Source: Methylotenera_A sp044228245 (GTDB lineage: Bacteria; Pseudomonadota; Gammaproteobacteria; Burkholderiales; Methylophilaceae). From it: 64,000 nt of DNA. Both the position numbers and the translations under genes were made by a program. The stretch is taken from positions 133,099 through 197,098 of the forward strand of contig JBGAVG010000004.1 of assembly GCA_044228245.1 (NCBI GenBank), given 5' to 3'. Of the stretch, positions 17,278-25,001 are shown in pieces. The notes under the pieces are model-generated. The model had not been told where the DNA came from. It did no database searches and saw nothing but the letters and a program-made list of their open reading frames with translations. Numbering within the stretch: position 1 is the stretch's first letter; each line of letters begins with the position of its first letter.

Positions 17278-19173
17278 TCATATTTCTAAACTGTCTAAAT
17301 TTTTCCCTGCCAGCGCGCGGCTGATGCTGGCATCCATGCGTCTGGCAGCAAAGCTTTCGGTTGCTGTGTTCAAGGCTTCTGTCGCTTGATGGATAGCATG
17401 GCTGTCACCCGCTTGCAGCAAGCCTTGCAGGACGCCCATTTGGGCAATAATATTCTGCTTCTCTTGGACATCTAACAGGCTACCATCTCGCTCCAGCGCC
17501 ACACTGATCGCGGTAAGCAGGCTTTCGGCCTCGACCTTCGCTTCTGCCAGCGCGCGTGCCTGTTTGTCACTTTCTGCCGCGCTAAAGCTGCTTTGCAGCA
17601 TAGCTAGAATTTGTTCTTCGCTTAACCCGTAACTTGGCTTGACGACAATATTGGCTTCGACATTGCTGGTGGTTTCGCGGGCTGAAACGCTTAGCAAACC
17701 ATCGGCATCCACAGTAAATGTCACGCGGATACGCGCCGCGCCTGCCACCATGGGTGGAATATCGCGTAATTCAAAGCGAGCGAGCGAGCGGCAGTCGCTG
17801 ACCAATTCTCGCTCGCCTTGCAGCACATGAATGCTCATGGCAGTTTGACCATCTTTAAAAGTGGTGAACTCCTGCGCGCGGGCGATAGGTAATGTGGAAT
17901 TGCGAGGGATGATTTTTTCTACCAGACCGCCCATGGTTTCAAGCCCGAGCGAAAGCGGGGTGACATCTAACAGCAGCAAATCATCATCGCTTCTGTTGCC
18001 CGCGAGTGCATTGGCTTGTATCGCTGCGCCCAGCGCAACGACTTTGTCGGGATCCAGATTGGTCAGTGGTTCCTGTTTGAAATATTCCTGCACGGCGTGC
18101 CTGATATGCGGCATGCGCGTGGCGCCACCCACCAGCACTACGCCTTTGATCTCATCGGGCGCAAGGTTAGCATCGCGCATGGCTTTGCGCGTGGGGGAGA
18201 GTGTTTTGGTGACAAGATGCTGTGTAAGCTCCACAAACTGTGGTGCGGTGAGTGTGACGTCTACCAGCGTGCCGTTACTCAAGCGACAGACGATTTGCGC
18301 TTCAAAATTGTCGGTAAGCCACTCTTTAGCCTGCCGTGCTTTGGTGAGTAAGAGACGCGTGTCCTGTTCGCCAAGCGGGGCAAAGTTACTGCTGTTTTCT
18401 CGAATTTTATCCAGCACCCAGCAATAGATGCGATGGTCAAAGTCGTCGCCGCCGAGGGCTGAATCGCCATTGGTGGCGAGCACTTCAAATACGCCTTTTG
18501 TTAGCTTTAGAATGGAAACGTCGAACGTTCCGCCGCCCAGGTCGTAGATGACATAAGTACCTTCAGCTGCGTTATCCAGGCCGTAGGCCACAGCTGCGGC
18601 TGTGGGTTCGTTCAGCAGGCGCAGTACATTTAGCCCGGCTAGCCGAGCGGCGTCTTTGGTGGCCTGGCGTTGCGCATCGTCAAAATAGGCGGGCACCGTG
18701 ATCACCGCGCCAACCAGCTCACCGCCCAGAGATTTCTCTGCACGCGCTTTCAGTGCTTTAAGTATTTCTGCCGAGATTTCTACCGGGCTTTTCAGGCCTG
18801 CGCGGGTTTGTATCTGCAATAATCTGGCCGATTGTGCATCAGTGCCTTCTACAAAGCGGTAAGGAATATGCGCCCTGTCGGCGATGTCATTCAGGCTGCG
18901 CCCCATAAAACGTTTGACAGAAACGATGGTGTTGACAGGGTCGCTGCTTTGCTGCGCTTGCGCTTCGTGGCCAACCACGACCTCGCCATTTGGCAGATAG
19001 CGTACTACAGAAGGCAGCAGGGCATGCCCATATTCATCCTGTAGCACGGTGCTCATGCCACTGCGCACGGTGGCAACCAGTGAATTCGTTGTGCCCAAAT
19101 CAATCCCCACCGCCAGCTTGTGTTGATGCGGAGCAGCGGATTGCCCGGGTTCTGATATTTGCAACAATGCCAT
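17278..19173 (-). CDS. hscA: Fe-S cluster assembly chaperone HscA (Hsp70 family)
   Basis: 631 residues from ATG 19173. The N-terminus MALLQISEPGQSAAPHQ is the characteristic HscA start; an upstream in-frame codon at 19197 would add residues encoded by the inserted repeat and is rejected. The ATPase domain shows GIDLGTTNSLVATVRSG, DLGGGTFDVSIL and VLVGGATRMPHIR; the substrate domain follows from about 390. HscA uses ATP to release the cluster from IscU, recognising LPPVK. The start codon lies directly against the 276-bp repeat element, so hscA has no native upstream leader and must be translated from sequence inside the element. Confidence 0.96.
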   Translation of the reverse strand: MALLQISEPGQSAAPHQHKLAVGIDLGTTNSLVATVRSGMSTVLQDEYGHALLPSVVRYLPNGEVVVGHEAQAQQSSDPVNTIVSVKRFMGRSLNDIADRAHIPYRFVEGTDAQSARLLQIQTRAGLKSPVEISAEILKALKARAEKSLGGELVGAVITVPAYFDDAQRQATKDAARLAGLNVLRLLNEPTAAAVAYGLDNAAEGTYVIYDLGGGTFDVSILKLTKGVFEVLATNGDSALGGDDFDHRIYCWVLDKIRENSSNFAPLGEQDTRLLLTKARQAKEWLTDNFEAQIVCRLSNGTLVDVTLTAPQFVELTQHLVTKTLSPTRKAMRDANLAPDEIKGVVLVGGATRMPHIRHAVQEYFKQEPLTNLDPDKVVALGAAIQANALAGNRSDDDLLLLDVTPLSLGLETMGGLVEKIIPRNSTLPIARAQEFTTFKDGQTAMSIHVLQGERELVSDCRSLARFELRDIPPMVAGAARIRVTFTVDADGLLSVSARETTSNVEANIVVKPSYGLSEEQILAMLQSSFSAAESDKQARALAEAKVEAESLLTAISVALERDGSLLDVQEKQNIIAQMGVLQGLLQAGDSHAIHQATEALNTATESFAARRMDASISRALAGKNLDSLEI

Positions 19174-19174
19174 T

Positions 19175-19450
19175 AGGGAAGCCCTGAATAAGTCCACATG
19201 GCCGCGACAACGGCTTTGCGGGATGGGATGCTAGAAAAACGACGAGTTGAATGGTCATTCCCTTCGCGAGGAGTTTGACAACGCAGGCCACCCGCAAAGC
19301 CTTGTCCCATAAGGGTTGCAACAAATTTGAGTGCTTGGCTTCGTTGCACTCCTTGGCTTCGTAGAATAGCTACGACCTGCGTCGTGCGCCTTGCAATCAT
19401 CTCAAATTTGTTAGCAACGTGGCTCATGGATACTTGTTCAGGGCTTCCCT
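19175..19450. mobile_element. 276-bp composite inverted-repeat element (MITE-like) between hscB and hscA
   Basis: Terminal inverted repeats of 19 bp with one mismatch: AGGGAAGCCCTGAATAAGT at 19175-19193, and the complement of ACTTGTTCAGGGCTTCCCT at 19432-19450. Flanks read TTAG at the left and CTAG at the right if the ends are set at GGAAGCC, consistent with a YTAR-type target such as IS5-family elements use, though this is not proven. Two further inverted repeats lie inside: GGCTTTGCGGG (19212) with CCCGCAAAGCC (19291), and the 104-bp unit at 19315-19418. No transposase is encoded, so it is non-autonomous. It sits exactly at the gene junction: the hscB stop uses its last two bases and the hscA ATG abuts its other end. 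Confidence 0.8.
19315..19418. repeat. Inner 104-bp inverted repeat, same family as the repeat at 29.8 kb
   Basis: Arms GTTGCAACAAATTTGAG (19315-19331) and CTCAAATTTGTTAGCAAC (19401-19418) are complementary apart from one inserted base. Read on the minus strand, the body shares TTTGAGAT, GCAAGGCGCACG, ACGCAG, TATTCTAC and GCAACG with the repeat at 29819-29934 in the same order. Confidence 0.7.
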
Positions 19451-19970
19451 AGTTCTCTATTTGTTCAATCGCCTTGCTAATATCGACACACACTTTATCA
19501 ATAAAAATAAGTTTGCGCGTGGCTTCAGTCGCGGCGTTGTAATCTTTTATTGTGTCCAGTAAATCGCCTAAACTAAGCTGGAGGTTTTTGGCTTCAGCCC
19601 GCATTTCTGTCAGTAAGCTTTCTAAGGCTTTAATGTTTTTTTCTGTTTTTGCATCTTCCAAAGCTTCGCGCCATTCCATTTGCTGCATTAAAAATTCAGC
19701 CGACATCGCAGTGTTGGTTTCTGCAATCGCATTGATACCCTGTAACTCTAATATGTATTTGGCGCGATTGGCTGGATTTTTTAGCGTTTGGTAGGCTTCA
19801 TTTGCAAGCGTGGCGGTTTGCATGGATTGCAGTTTTTCTGCGCCTGAGGCGGTCACAAAACGATCAGGATGTGATTCAGACTGTATTTTGCGGTAATTAC
19901 CTTCTAGTGCTGCCAAGTCGAGGTTAAATATTGGCTTCAGCCCGAACAACTCAAAATAATTCTGTGTCAC
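19449..19970 (-). CDS. hscB: Fe-S cluster co-chaperone HscB (J-domain protein)
   Basis: 173 residues. The N-terminal J-domain has the HPD motif in SESHPDRFVTA (near 33), and the C-terminal helical domain that binds IscU runs from about 80. HscB delivers IscU to HscA and stimulates its ATPase. Its first four bases overlap iscA (ATGA-type). Its TAG stop is completed by the first bases of the repeat element, but the protein length is normal, so the insertion did not truncate it noticeably. Confidence 0.93.
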   Translation of the reverse strand: MTQNYFELFGLKPIFNLDLAALEGNYRKIQSESHPDRFVTASGAEKLQSMQTATLANEAYQTLKNPANRAKYILELQGINAIAETNTAMSAEFLMQQMEWREALEDAKTEKNIKALESLLTEMRAEAKNLQLSLGDLLDTIKDYNAATEATRKLIFIDKVCVDISKAIEQIEN

Positions 19971-20290
19971 ACCGTAAAGCTTTCACCGCACCCACACTCG
20001 TCTTTCACGTTCGGGTTGTTAAACTTAAAGCCTTCATTCAAGCCTTCCTTGGTGAAGTCGAGCTCGGTGCCGTCTATATAGGCCAGGCTTTTCGGGTCAA
20101 CGATCACTTTTACGCCGTGGCTTTCAAACGTCACATCTTCAGGCTGCATTTCATCTACAAATTCCAGTGTATAGGCCATGCCAGAACAACCCGTAGTTTT
20201 AACGCCCAAGCGCAAGCCGATGCCTTTGCCCCGGTTGGCGAGGAATTTTTCTACGCGGGTTGCTGCTGCTTCGGTTAAGCTGATTGCCAT
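19967..20290 (-). CDS. iscA: Iron-sulfur cluster assembly protein IscA
   Basis: 107 residues, A-type carrier. The three conserved cysteines are in KTTGCSGMAY (near 35) and DECGCGESF at the C-terminus (CGC). It carries iron or clusters from IscU to target proteins. It lies 3 bp after iscU. Confidence 0.96.
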   Translation of the reverse strand: MAISLTEAAATRVEKFLANRGKGIGLRLGVKTTGCSGMAYTLEFVDEMQPEDVTFESHGVKVIVDPKSLAYIDGTELDFTKEGLNEGFKFNNPNVKDECGCGESFTV

Positions 20291-20293
20291 TGA

Positions 20294-20692
20294 TTACACT
20301 GCCTCTTTAGCTGCTAATTGTTTCGCTTTAATATCTGCCACCGCAGCTTTGATCGCATCTTCAGCTAAAACTGAACAGTGAATTTTCACCGGCGGCAAAG
20401 CGAGCTCTTCAGCAATCGCAGAGTTTTTAATCGCATAGGCTTCATCCACCGTTTTGCCTTTGAGCCATTCGGTGACAAGTGAGCTGGAGGCAATCGCCGA
20501 GCCGCAACCATAGGTTTTGAATTTGGCATCTTCAATAATGCCAGCATCATTTACCTTAATCATGAGTTTCATCACGTCGCCGCAAGCGGGTGCGCCGACC
20601 ATGCCTGTACCTACGTGAGGGTCGTTCTTGTCTAGGCTACCCACGTTACGCGGGTTTTCATAGTGGTCTAATACTTTATCTGAATATGCCAT
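20294..20692 (-). CDS. iscU: Fe-S cluster scaffold protein IscU
   Basis: 132 residues. Cluster cysteines are in PACGDVMKL (near 37), TYGCGSAIASSS (near 63) and HCSVLAEDAI (near 106). The HscA recognition motif LPPVK lies just before the third cysteine. Clusters are built here from IscS-derived sulfur. It lies 12 bp after iscS. Confidence 0.97.
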   Translation of the reverse strand: MAYSDKVLDHYENPRNVGSLDKNDPHVGTGMVGAPACGDVMKLMIKVNDAGIIEDAKFKTYGCGSAIASSSLVTEWLKGKTVDEAYAIKNSAIAEELALPPVKIHCSVLAEDAIKAAVADIKAKQLAAKEAV

Positions 20693-20704
20693 TTTGCTAC
20701 TCCT

Positions 20705-21919
20705 CTAGTGGGCTGCCCACTGTACTTTACTAATGTCGATACCATCTTTAAACATCTCCCAAAGCGGAGATAGTTCTCTCAATTTGCCAATTTTGCTTTT
20801 CATCAGTTCTATCGTGTAATCCACATCTGCTTCGGTGGTAAAACGCCCGAGCGAGAAGCGAATAGAGCTGTGTGCAAGCTCATCGCTGCGGCCTAAAGCA
20901 CGTAATACATAACTAGGCTCCAGGCTCGCAGAAGTACAGGCAGAGCCGCTGGAAACGGCAATATCTTTCACTGCCATAATCAGTGATTCACCTTCTACAT
21001 AGTTAAAGCTGATGTTCAGGTTATGCGGCACACGATGCGCCAGATCGCCATTGACATAGGTTTCTTCAATGGTTTGCAAGCCGACCAGCAAGCGGTCGCG
21101 CAGTTTGCGGATGCGCGCGTTTTCCAGCTCCATCTCTTCGCGTGCAATACGGAAGGCCTCACCCATGCCAACGATTTGGTGCGTGGCTAACGTGCCGGAA
21201 CGCATGCCGCGTTCGTGTCCGCCACCATGCATCTGTGCCTCGATACGAATGCGCGGTTTGCGGCGTACATATAAAGCACCAACGCCTTTTGGACCGTAGG
21301 TTTTATGGGCGCTAAAGCTCATTAAATCGACCGGCAATGTTTCTAAATCAATCTTTACCTTGCCGGTGGCTTGTGCTGCATCTACATGAAAAATCACATT
21401 GTTTTCGCGGCAGATATTGCCGATTGCTTCAATGTCCTGAATCACACCGATTTCGTTATTCACCAGCATGACAGAAGCCAACACCGTATCCGGCCGTATG
21501 GCCGCTTTGAATTTGGCTAAATCAACCAGGCCATTGGGTTCCGGTTCTAAAAACGTCGCCTCAAAGCCTTGGCGCTCCAGTTCGCGCACCACGTCAATTA
21601 CGGCCTTGTGCTCGGTGGCAATGGTAATGATATGCTTGCCCTTGCTGGCAGCATAAAAATGCGCTGCGCCTTTAATGGCCAGGTTGTTCGATTCTGTTGC
21701 GCCAGATGTCCACACAATTTCGCGTGGGTCAGCTCCGACCAGTTTGGCGACTTCTTCACGCGCATTTTCCACTGCTTTCTCTGCTTCCCAGCCAAATGGA
21801 TGGCTGCGTGAGGCAGGGTTGCCGAAATGTTCCGTCAAATAAGGAATCATCAGCGCAGCCACGCGCGGGTCAACCGGAGTGGTGGCGGAGTAATCTAAAT
21901 ATATTGGTTGTTTATCCAT
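20705..21919 (-). CDS. iscS: Cysteine desulfurase IscS
   Basis: 404 residues, the group I IscS length. The PLP-binding lysine is in SFSAHKTYGPKGVGALY (near 206), and the active-site cysteine loop is SSGSACTSASLEPSYVLRALG (near 328). The C-terminus SPLWEMFKDGIDISKVQWAAH matches the IscU-docking tail of IscS. It removes sulfur from cysteine for cluster, thiamine and tRNA-thiolation pathways. It lies 40 bp after a second desulfurase gene. Confidence 0.97.
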   Translation of the reverse strand: MDKQPIYLDYSATTPVDPRVAALMIPYLTEHFGNPASRSHPFGWEAEKAVENAREEVAKLVGADPREIVWTSGATESNNLAIKGAAHFYAASKGKHIITIATEHKAVIDVVRELERQGFEATFLEPEPNGLVDLAKFKAAIRPDTVLASVMLVNNEIGVIQDIEAIGNICRENNVIFHVDAAQATGKVKIDLETLPVDLMSFSAHKTYGPKGVGALYVRRKPRIRIEAQMHGGGHERGMRSGTLATHQIVGMGEAFRIAREEMELENARIRKLRDRLLVGLQTIEETYVNGDLAHRVPHNLNISFNYVEGESLIMAVKDIAVSSGSACTSASLEPSYVLRALGRSDELAHSSIRFSLGRFTTEADVDYTIELMKSKIGKLRELSPLWEMFKDGIDISKVQWAAH

Positions 21920-21959
21920 GTTTTCTATCCATATTGCTTACGCTTACTTTCTATATTTG

Positions 21960-23105
21960 TTATGCCGCGACAGCAGTTAAATTTCTTAATCTTTTCAATT
22001 CGTTTTCCAGCACAATTAAAAAATGCTGCACTTGTTCCATGGTGTTGCTGGCGCCAAAACTTACGCGTATCGCGCCCCGTGCCAATTCTTCATCCACGCC
22101 CATTGCCAGCAACACATGGCTCGGTTCGGTGCTGTCTGACGAGCATGCCGAGCCGCTTGCAACGGCAAAGCCTCTTTTATCCAGCGCCGTCACCAATGTT
22201 TCGCCCTCAATATTGGGGAAGGCGAAAAAGCTGGTGTTAGGGATGCGCCTGAATTCGTTGCCAAATAAGGTAGCGTTCATTTTTCTTAAGCCCGCTTCCA
22301 ATGCATCGCGCAGATGTTGCGTGTGGTGTGCAAACGTAGACAGGTTCTTAATGGCGAGATCACATGCTGCGCCAAACCCGACAATCGCCGGTACGTTTTC
22401 TGTGCCGCTACGCAGCCCTCTTTCCTGCCCGCCGCCATATAAAAGCGGCTGAATATCAACGCGCTTATCCAGCACCAGTGCGCCCGCGCCGAGCGGGCCG
22501 CCGATTTTGTGGCTGGAAACCGTCATGGCATGTACGCCCAATGCAAAAAAATCCACGGGAATTTTCCCCAAAGCCTGCACAGCATCGGTATGCACATAAG
22601 CATTGTGCTGGCGCGCCAATTGACTGATTGCGGCAATATCCTGTATCACACCGGTCTCGTTATTCGCCAGCATCACCGATACCAGGCCAGTTGGGGCTTG
22701 CAGCATGTGTTGCAGGTGTTGCATATCGATTCTGCAATCTTTATCGACGGGGATGCTTTTTGCCTGCCAGCCATGTGCTTGCAAAGCCAGCGCTGGGCGC
22801 GACACGCAAGGGTGCTCGACCGCGCTGGTTAGAATCTGTTTGGGTGCCAGATTGCTGCAGATGCCATGCACCGCGAAATTATTGGCCTCTGTGCCACTGG
22901 CCGTAAACACAACCTGGTTGGCATACGCACCCACCGCATTTGCCACCTGTTCGCGTGCATGCTCCACAGCGGCGCGCGCTATGCGGCCATAGCTGTGGCG
23001 ACTGGTTGCGTTGCCGTGCTGCTCAACCATATGCGGCAACATAGCTTCAAGCACTTCTGTCTTGAGTGCGGTGGTGCTGTTATGATCGAAAAATACCGGG
23101 GTCAT
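21960..23105 (-). CDS. Second cysteine desulfurase, NifS/IscS-like
   Basis: 381 residues of the class V aminotransferase fold. The PLP lysine is in SSHKIGGPLGAGALV (near 200), and the active cysteine is in ASGSACSSDSTEPSHVLLAMG (near 321). It lacks the IscU-docking C-terminal tail seen in the neighbouring iscS, which suggests a different sulfur acceptor. Its ATG follows the iscR stop codon with no spacer, so it is the second gene of the operon. It is clearly a paralogue rather than a duplicate, because the two sequences differ throughout. Its physiological role is not evident. Confidence 0.9.
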   Translation of the reverse strand: MTPVFFDHNSTTALKTEVLEAMLPHMVEQHGNATSRHSYGRIARAAVEHAREQVANAVGAYANQVVFTASGTEANNFAVHGICSNLAPKQILTSAVEHPCVSRPALALQAHGWQAKSIPVDKDCRIDMQHLQHMLQAPTGLVSVMLANNETGVIQDIAAISQLARQHNAYVHTDAVQALGKIPVDFFALGVHAMTVSSHKIGGPLGAGALVLDKRVDIQPLLYGGGQERGLRSGTENVPAIVGFGAACDLAIKNLSTFAHHTQHLRDALEAGLRKMNATLFGNEFRRIPNTSFFAFPNIEGETLVTALDKRGFAVASGSACSSDSTEPSHVLLAMGVDEELARGAIRVSFGASNTMEQVQHFLIVLENELKRLRNLTAVAA

Positions 23106-23600
23106 TTAAGCTGCGATTCCTTCAGTGCCCGCTTCTTCAACACAGGCTTTGCGCGGCGCAAAATATACCTTGTTGGCGGTAGATCCCGCATCTTTCTGGC
23201 GCTGATTTTCAACCATGTCCGCCAGCGTGACGCCGGATAAATAATCTAAAATTTTGTTGTTAAGCGATGCCCATAACTCATGCGTCATGCAACGGCCTTC
23301 ATCGTGGCAGTTTTCCTGCCCGCCACACTGGGTGGCATCAATCAGCTCGTCTACGGCAGTAATGATATTCGACACAGAAATCGCATCATGCGGTTTTGCT
23401 ACACGGTAACCACCGCCTGGACCGCGTACGCTGGTCACCAAGCCTTGCTTGCGCAAACGGCTGAACAACTGCTCTAAGTATGAGAGTGAAATGGCTTGCC
23501 GTTCGCTGATGCCAGCCAGTGTCACAGGTTTTTCCACTTCATTCAAAGCGAGGTCCAGCATGGCGGTAACAGCAAAACGGCCTTTGGTGGTAAGTCTCAT
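23106..23600 (-). CDS. iscR: Fe-S-responsive transcriptional regulator IscR
   Basis: 164 residues of the Rrf2 family. The N-terminal winged helix (MRLTTKGRFAVTAMLDLAL) is followed by the recognition helix region ISLSYLEQLFSRLRKQGLV. The [2Fe-2S] ligands are CGGQENCHDEGRCMTH (C-X5-C-X5-C-X2-H, near 92-107). With cluster bound it represses the isc operon, so demand for clusters relieves repression. It is the first gene of the operon and has its own promoter upstream. GAGGTGA is its ribosome site. Confidence 0.96.
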   Translation of the reverse strand: MRLTTKGRFAVTAMLDLALNEVEKPVTLAGISERQAISLSYLEQLFSRLRKQGLVTSVRGPGGGYRVAKPHDAISVSNIITAVDELIDATQCGGQENCHDEGRCMTHELWASLNNKILDYLSGVTLADMVENQRQKDAGSTANKVYFAPRKACVEEAGTEGIAA

Positions 23601-23622
23601 AAAATTAAAATCACCTCTTTAA

Positions 23623-23661
23623 ACTAGGTTAGATTATAGAATAACCTAGTGTTTTAGTCAA
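23623..23661 (-). promoter_or_regulatory. isc operon promoter with overlapping palindrome
   Basis: On the minus strand TTGACT (23661-23656), a 17-bp spacer and TATAAT (23638-23633) form a near-consensus sigma-70 promoter. A perfect inverted repeat, ACTAGGTTA (23623-23631) with TAACCTAGT (23642-23650), encloses the -10. It is a likely operator, presumably for IscR, although it does not match the enterobacterial type 1 or type 2 IscR consensus well. Confidence 0.8.
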
Positions 23662-23685
23662 TTATTATGCAGCTAAGTTCAGAGG

Positions 23686-24477
23686 TTAAGGTTTGGATTT
23701 TGCGCGCGGTTTTACGGTGGTTTTGCCAGAGGCTTTCTGGGCGCCAAATGCTTCGGCCAGTTCTGTATCAGATTTTGTATCCGACAATTGTGCGATCTGA
23801 TCTTTGAGTGCCTGCAAATCAGCATCCTGCTTGGCGGCGTGGTCCAGCAGCGAATGAATCGCCTTGATCATCGGGTCATTTTCGTCATTGCCAACCGCAT
23901 AGGCCGCAAAACCGATTTTTTTTGCGGTGTCTTCACGTTTTTTGGATTTCTCTTCTTCCAGAATGCGGGCAGGAATACCCACCGCCGTTGCGTTTTCAGG
24001 CACGTCTTTGACCACCACGGCGTTCGAGCCGATTTTGGCATTTTTGCCAATGGTAATCGGTCCCAGCACTTTCGCGCCGGCGCCAATCACCACGCCCTGT
24101 TCCAGGGTTGGATGGCGTTTGCCTTTGTTCCAGGAAGTGCCGCCTAAAGTCACGCCATGATACAGCGTGCAATCATCGCCAATCACTGCGGTTTCGCCAA
24201 TCACTACGCCCATGCCGTGGTCGATAAACACACGGTGGCCAATGGTGGCGCCAGGATGAATCTCGATGCCGGTAAGAAAGCGTCCAATATGCGAGAACAA
24301 TCGCCCAAGCCAATAAAGACGGGCTTTCCACAGCCAATGGCTGAAGCGGTGCATAATCAGCGCGTGCACGCCAGGATAGGTCGTGAGAATCTCAAAATGC
24401 GTGCGCGCTGCCGGGTCGCGCTCAAATACGATAGAGATGTCTTCTTTGATGTGGTTAAACATAAGCTTGCTAAGCAA
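23686..24477 (-). CDS. cysE: Serine O-acetyltransferase
   Basis: 263 residues. An N-terminal helical domain is followed by left-handed beta-helix hexapeptide repeats, with the catalytic region GATIGHRVFIDHGMGVVIGETAVIGDDCTLYHGVTLGG (His in DHGMG and YHGVT). It makes O-acetylserine, the immediate precursor of cysteine. The C-terminal extension (about 190-263, charged, with LQALKDQIAQL) may form a coiled coil. Placement just upstream of iscR, 85 bp away and on the same strand, links cysteine supply to the desulfurases; similar cysE-isc pairing is known in Azotobacter. Confidence 0.94.
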   Translation of the reverse strand: MLSKLMFNHIKEDISIVFERDPAARTHFEILTTYPGVHALIMHRFSHWLWKARLYWLGRLFSHIGRFLTGIEIHPGATIGHRVFIDHGMGVVIGETAVIGDDCTLYHGVTLGGTSWNKGKRHPTLEQGVVIGAGAKVLGPITIGKNAKIGSNAVVVKDVPENATAVGIPARILEEEKSKKREDTAKKIGFAAYAVGNDENDPMIKAIHSLLDHAAKQDADLQALKDQIAQLSDTKSDTELAEAFGAQKASGKTTVKPRAKSKP

Positions 24478-24567
24478 ATTAAAGGTTAAATTATGCCATA
24501 AAGTTGACTAAATCAGTTGGATATATACTTTTGCCGTGGGTTGTTTTTAGAATACGAAGTGAATCGG

Positions 24568-24969
24568 CTAACGATTAATCTGCAGCAGTATTTCATTTGC
24601 CAGCTTTTCCATGCGTTCCAGGCTCACGTCAGCCTTTTTCAAAAAGTCATCATCATAATGATCTGGGTTCGCCCACTCTTTGCCTTTGATTTGGCAGCGT
24701 TTTGCCAGCTTGTCGATGCCAATGTCCTGTAACTCAAAACCTAAATTGGTCCACAGCACAGATAGATGTGCTTCGGTTTCGTGATTCCGGGCACCCGTAT
24801 CTTGCATTTTGCGCATATAAACAGCTGTTTCTCTCGATGCGATAACCACTTCTCTTAGCGCGCGAATAGATTGCTGTTTTCTTTCTTTGCTAGCACGGTC
24901 CAGGTTGGCAAGCCACGACCTGACGTGTTTGAGGATTTCCCAAATCGAAACCGAGCCTAAAATATCCAT
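24568..24969 (-). CDS. Uncharacterised protein, 133 residues
   Basis: I do not recognise a family. The protein is predicted soluble, all-helical and charged, beginning MDILGSVSIWEILKHVRSWLANLDRA, with a basic helix (RASKERKQQSIRALREVV) in the middle and an acidic, leucine-patterned C-terminus (LERMEKLANEILLQINR). The frame is uninterrupted with codon use like its neighbours. It lies between cysE and trmJ, on the same strand, 32 bp after the trmJ stop, so it may be co-transcribed with trmJ. Function unknown. Confidence 0.65.
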   Translation of the reverse strand: MDILGSVSIWEILKHVRSWLANLDRASKERKQQSIRALREVVIASRETAVYMRKMQDTGARNHETEAHLSVLWTNLGFELQDIGIDKLAKRCQIKGKEWANPDHYDDDFLKKADVSLERMEKLANEILLQINR

Positions 24970-25001
24970 GCATGCCTTCCAGTCATAGCTGATTTACAGC
25001 G

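Noticed and set aside
17639..18427. Plus-strand frames opposite hscA
   Set aside because: They are antisense to a clear Hsp70 and have no independent signals.
19174..19427. Open minus-strand frame inside the hscB-hscA element, and the longer hscA frame from 19197
   Set aside because: They lie within repeat sequence, and HscA has its typical N-terminus MALLQIS at 19173.
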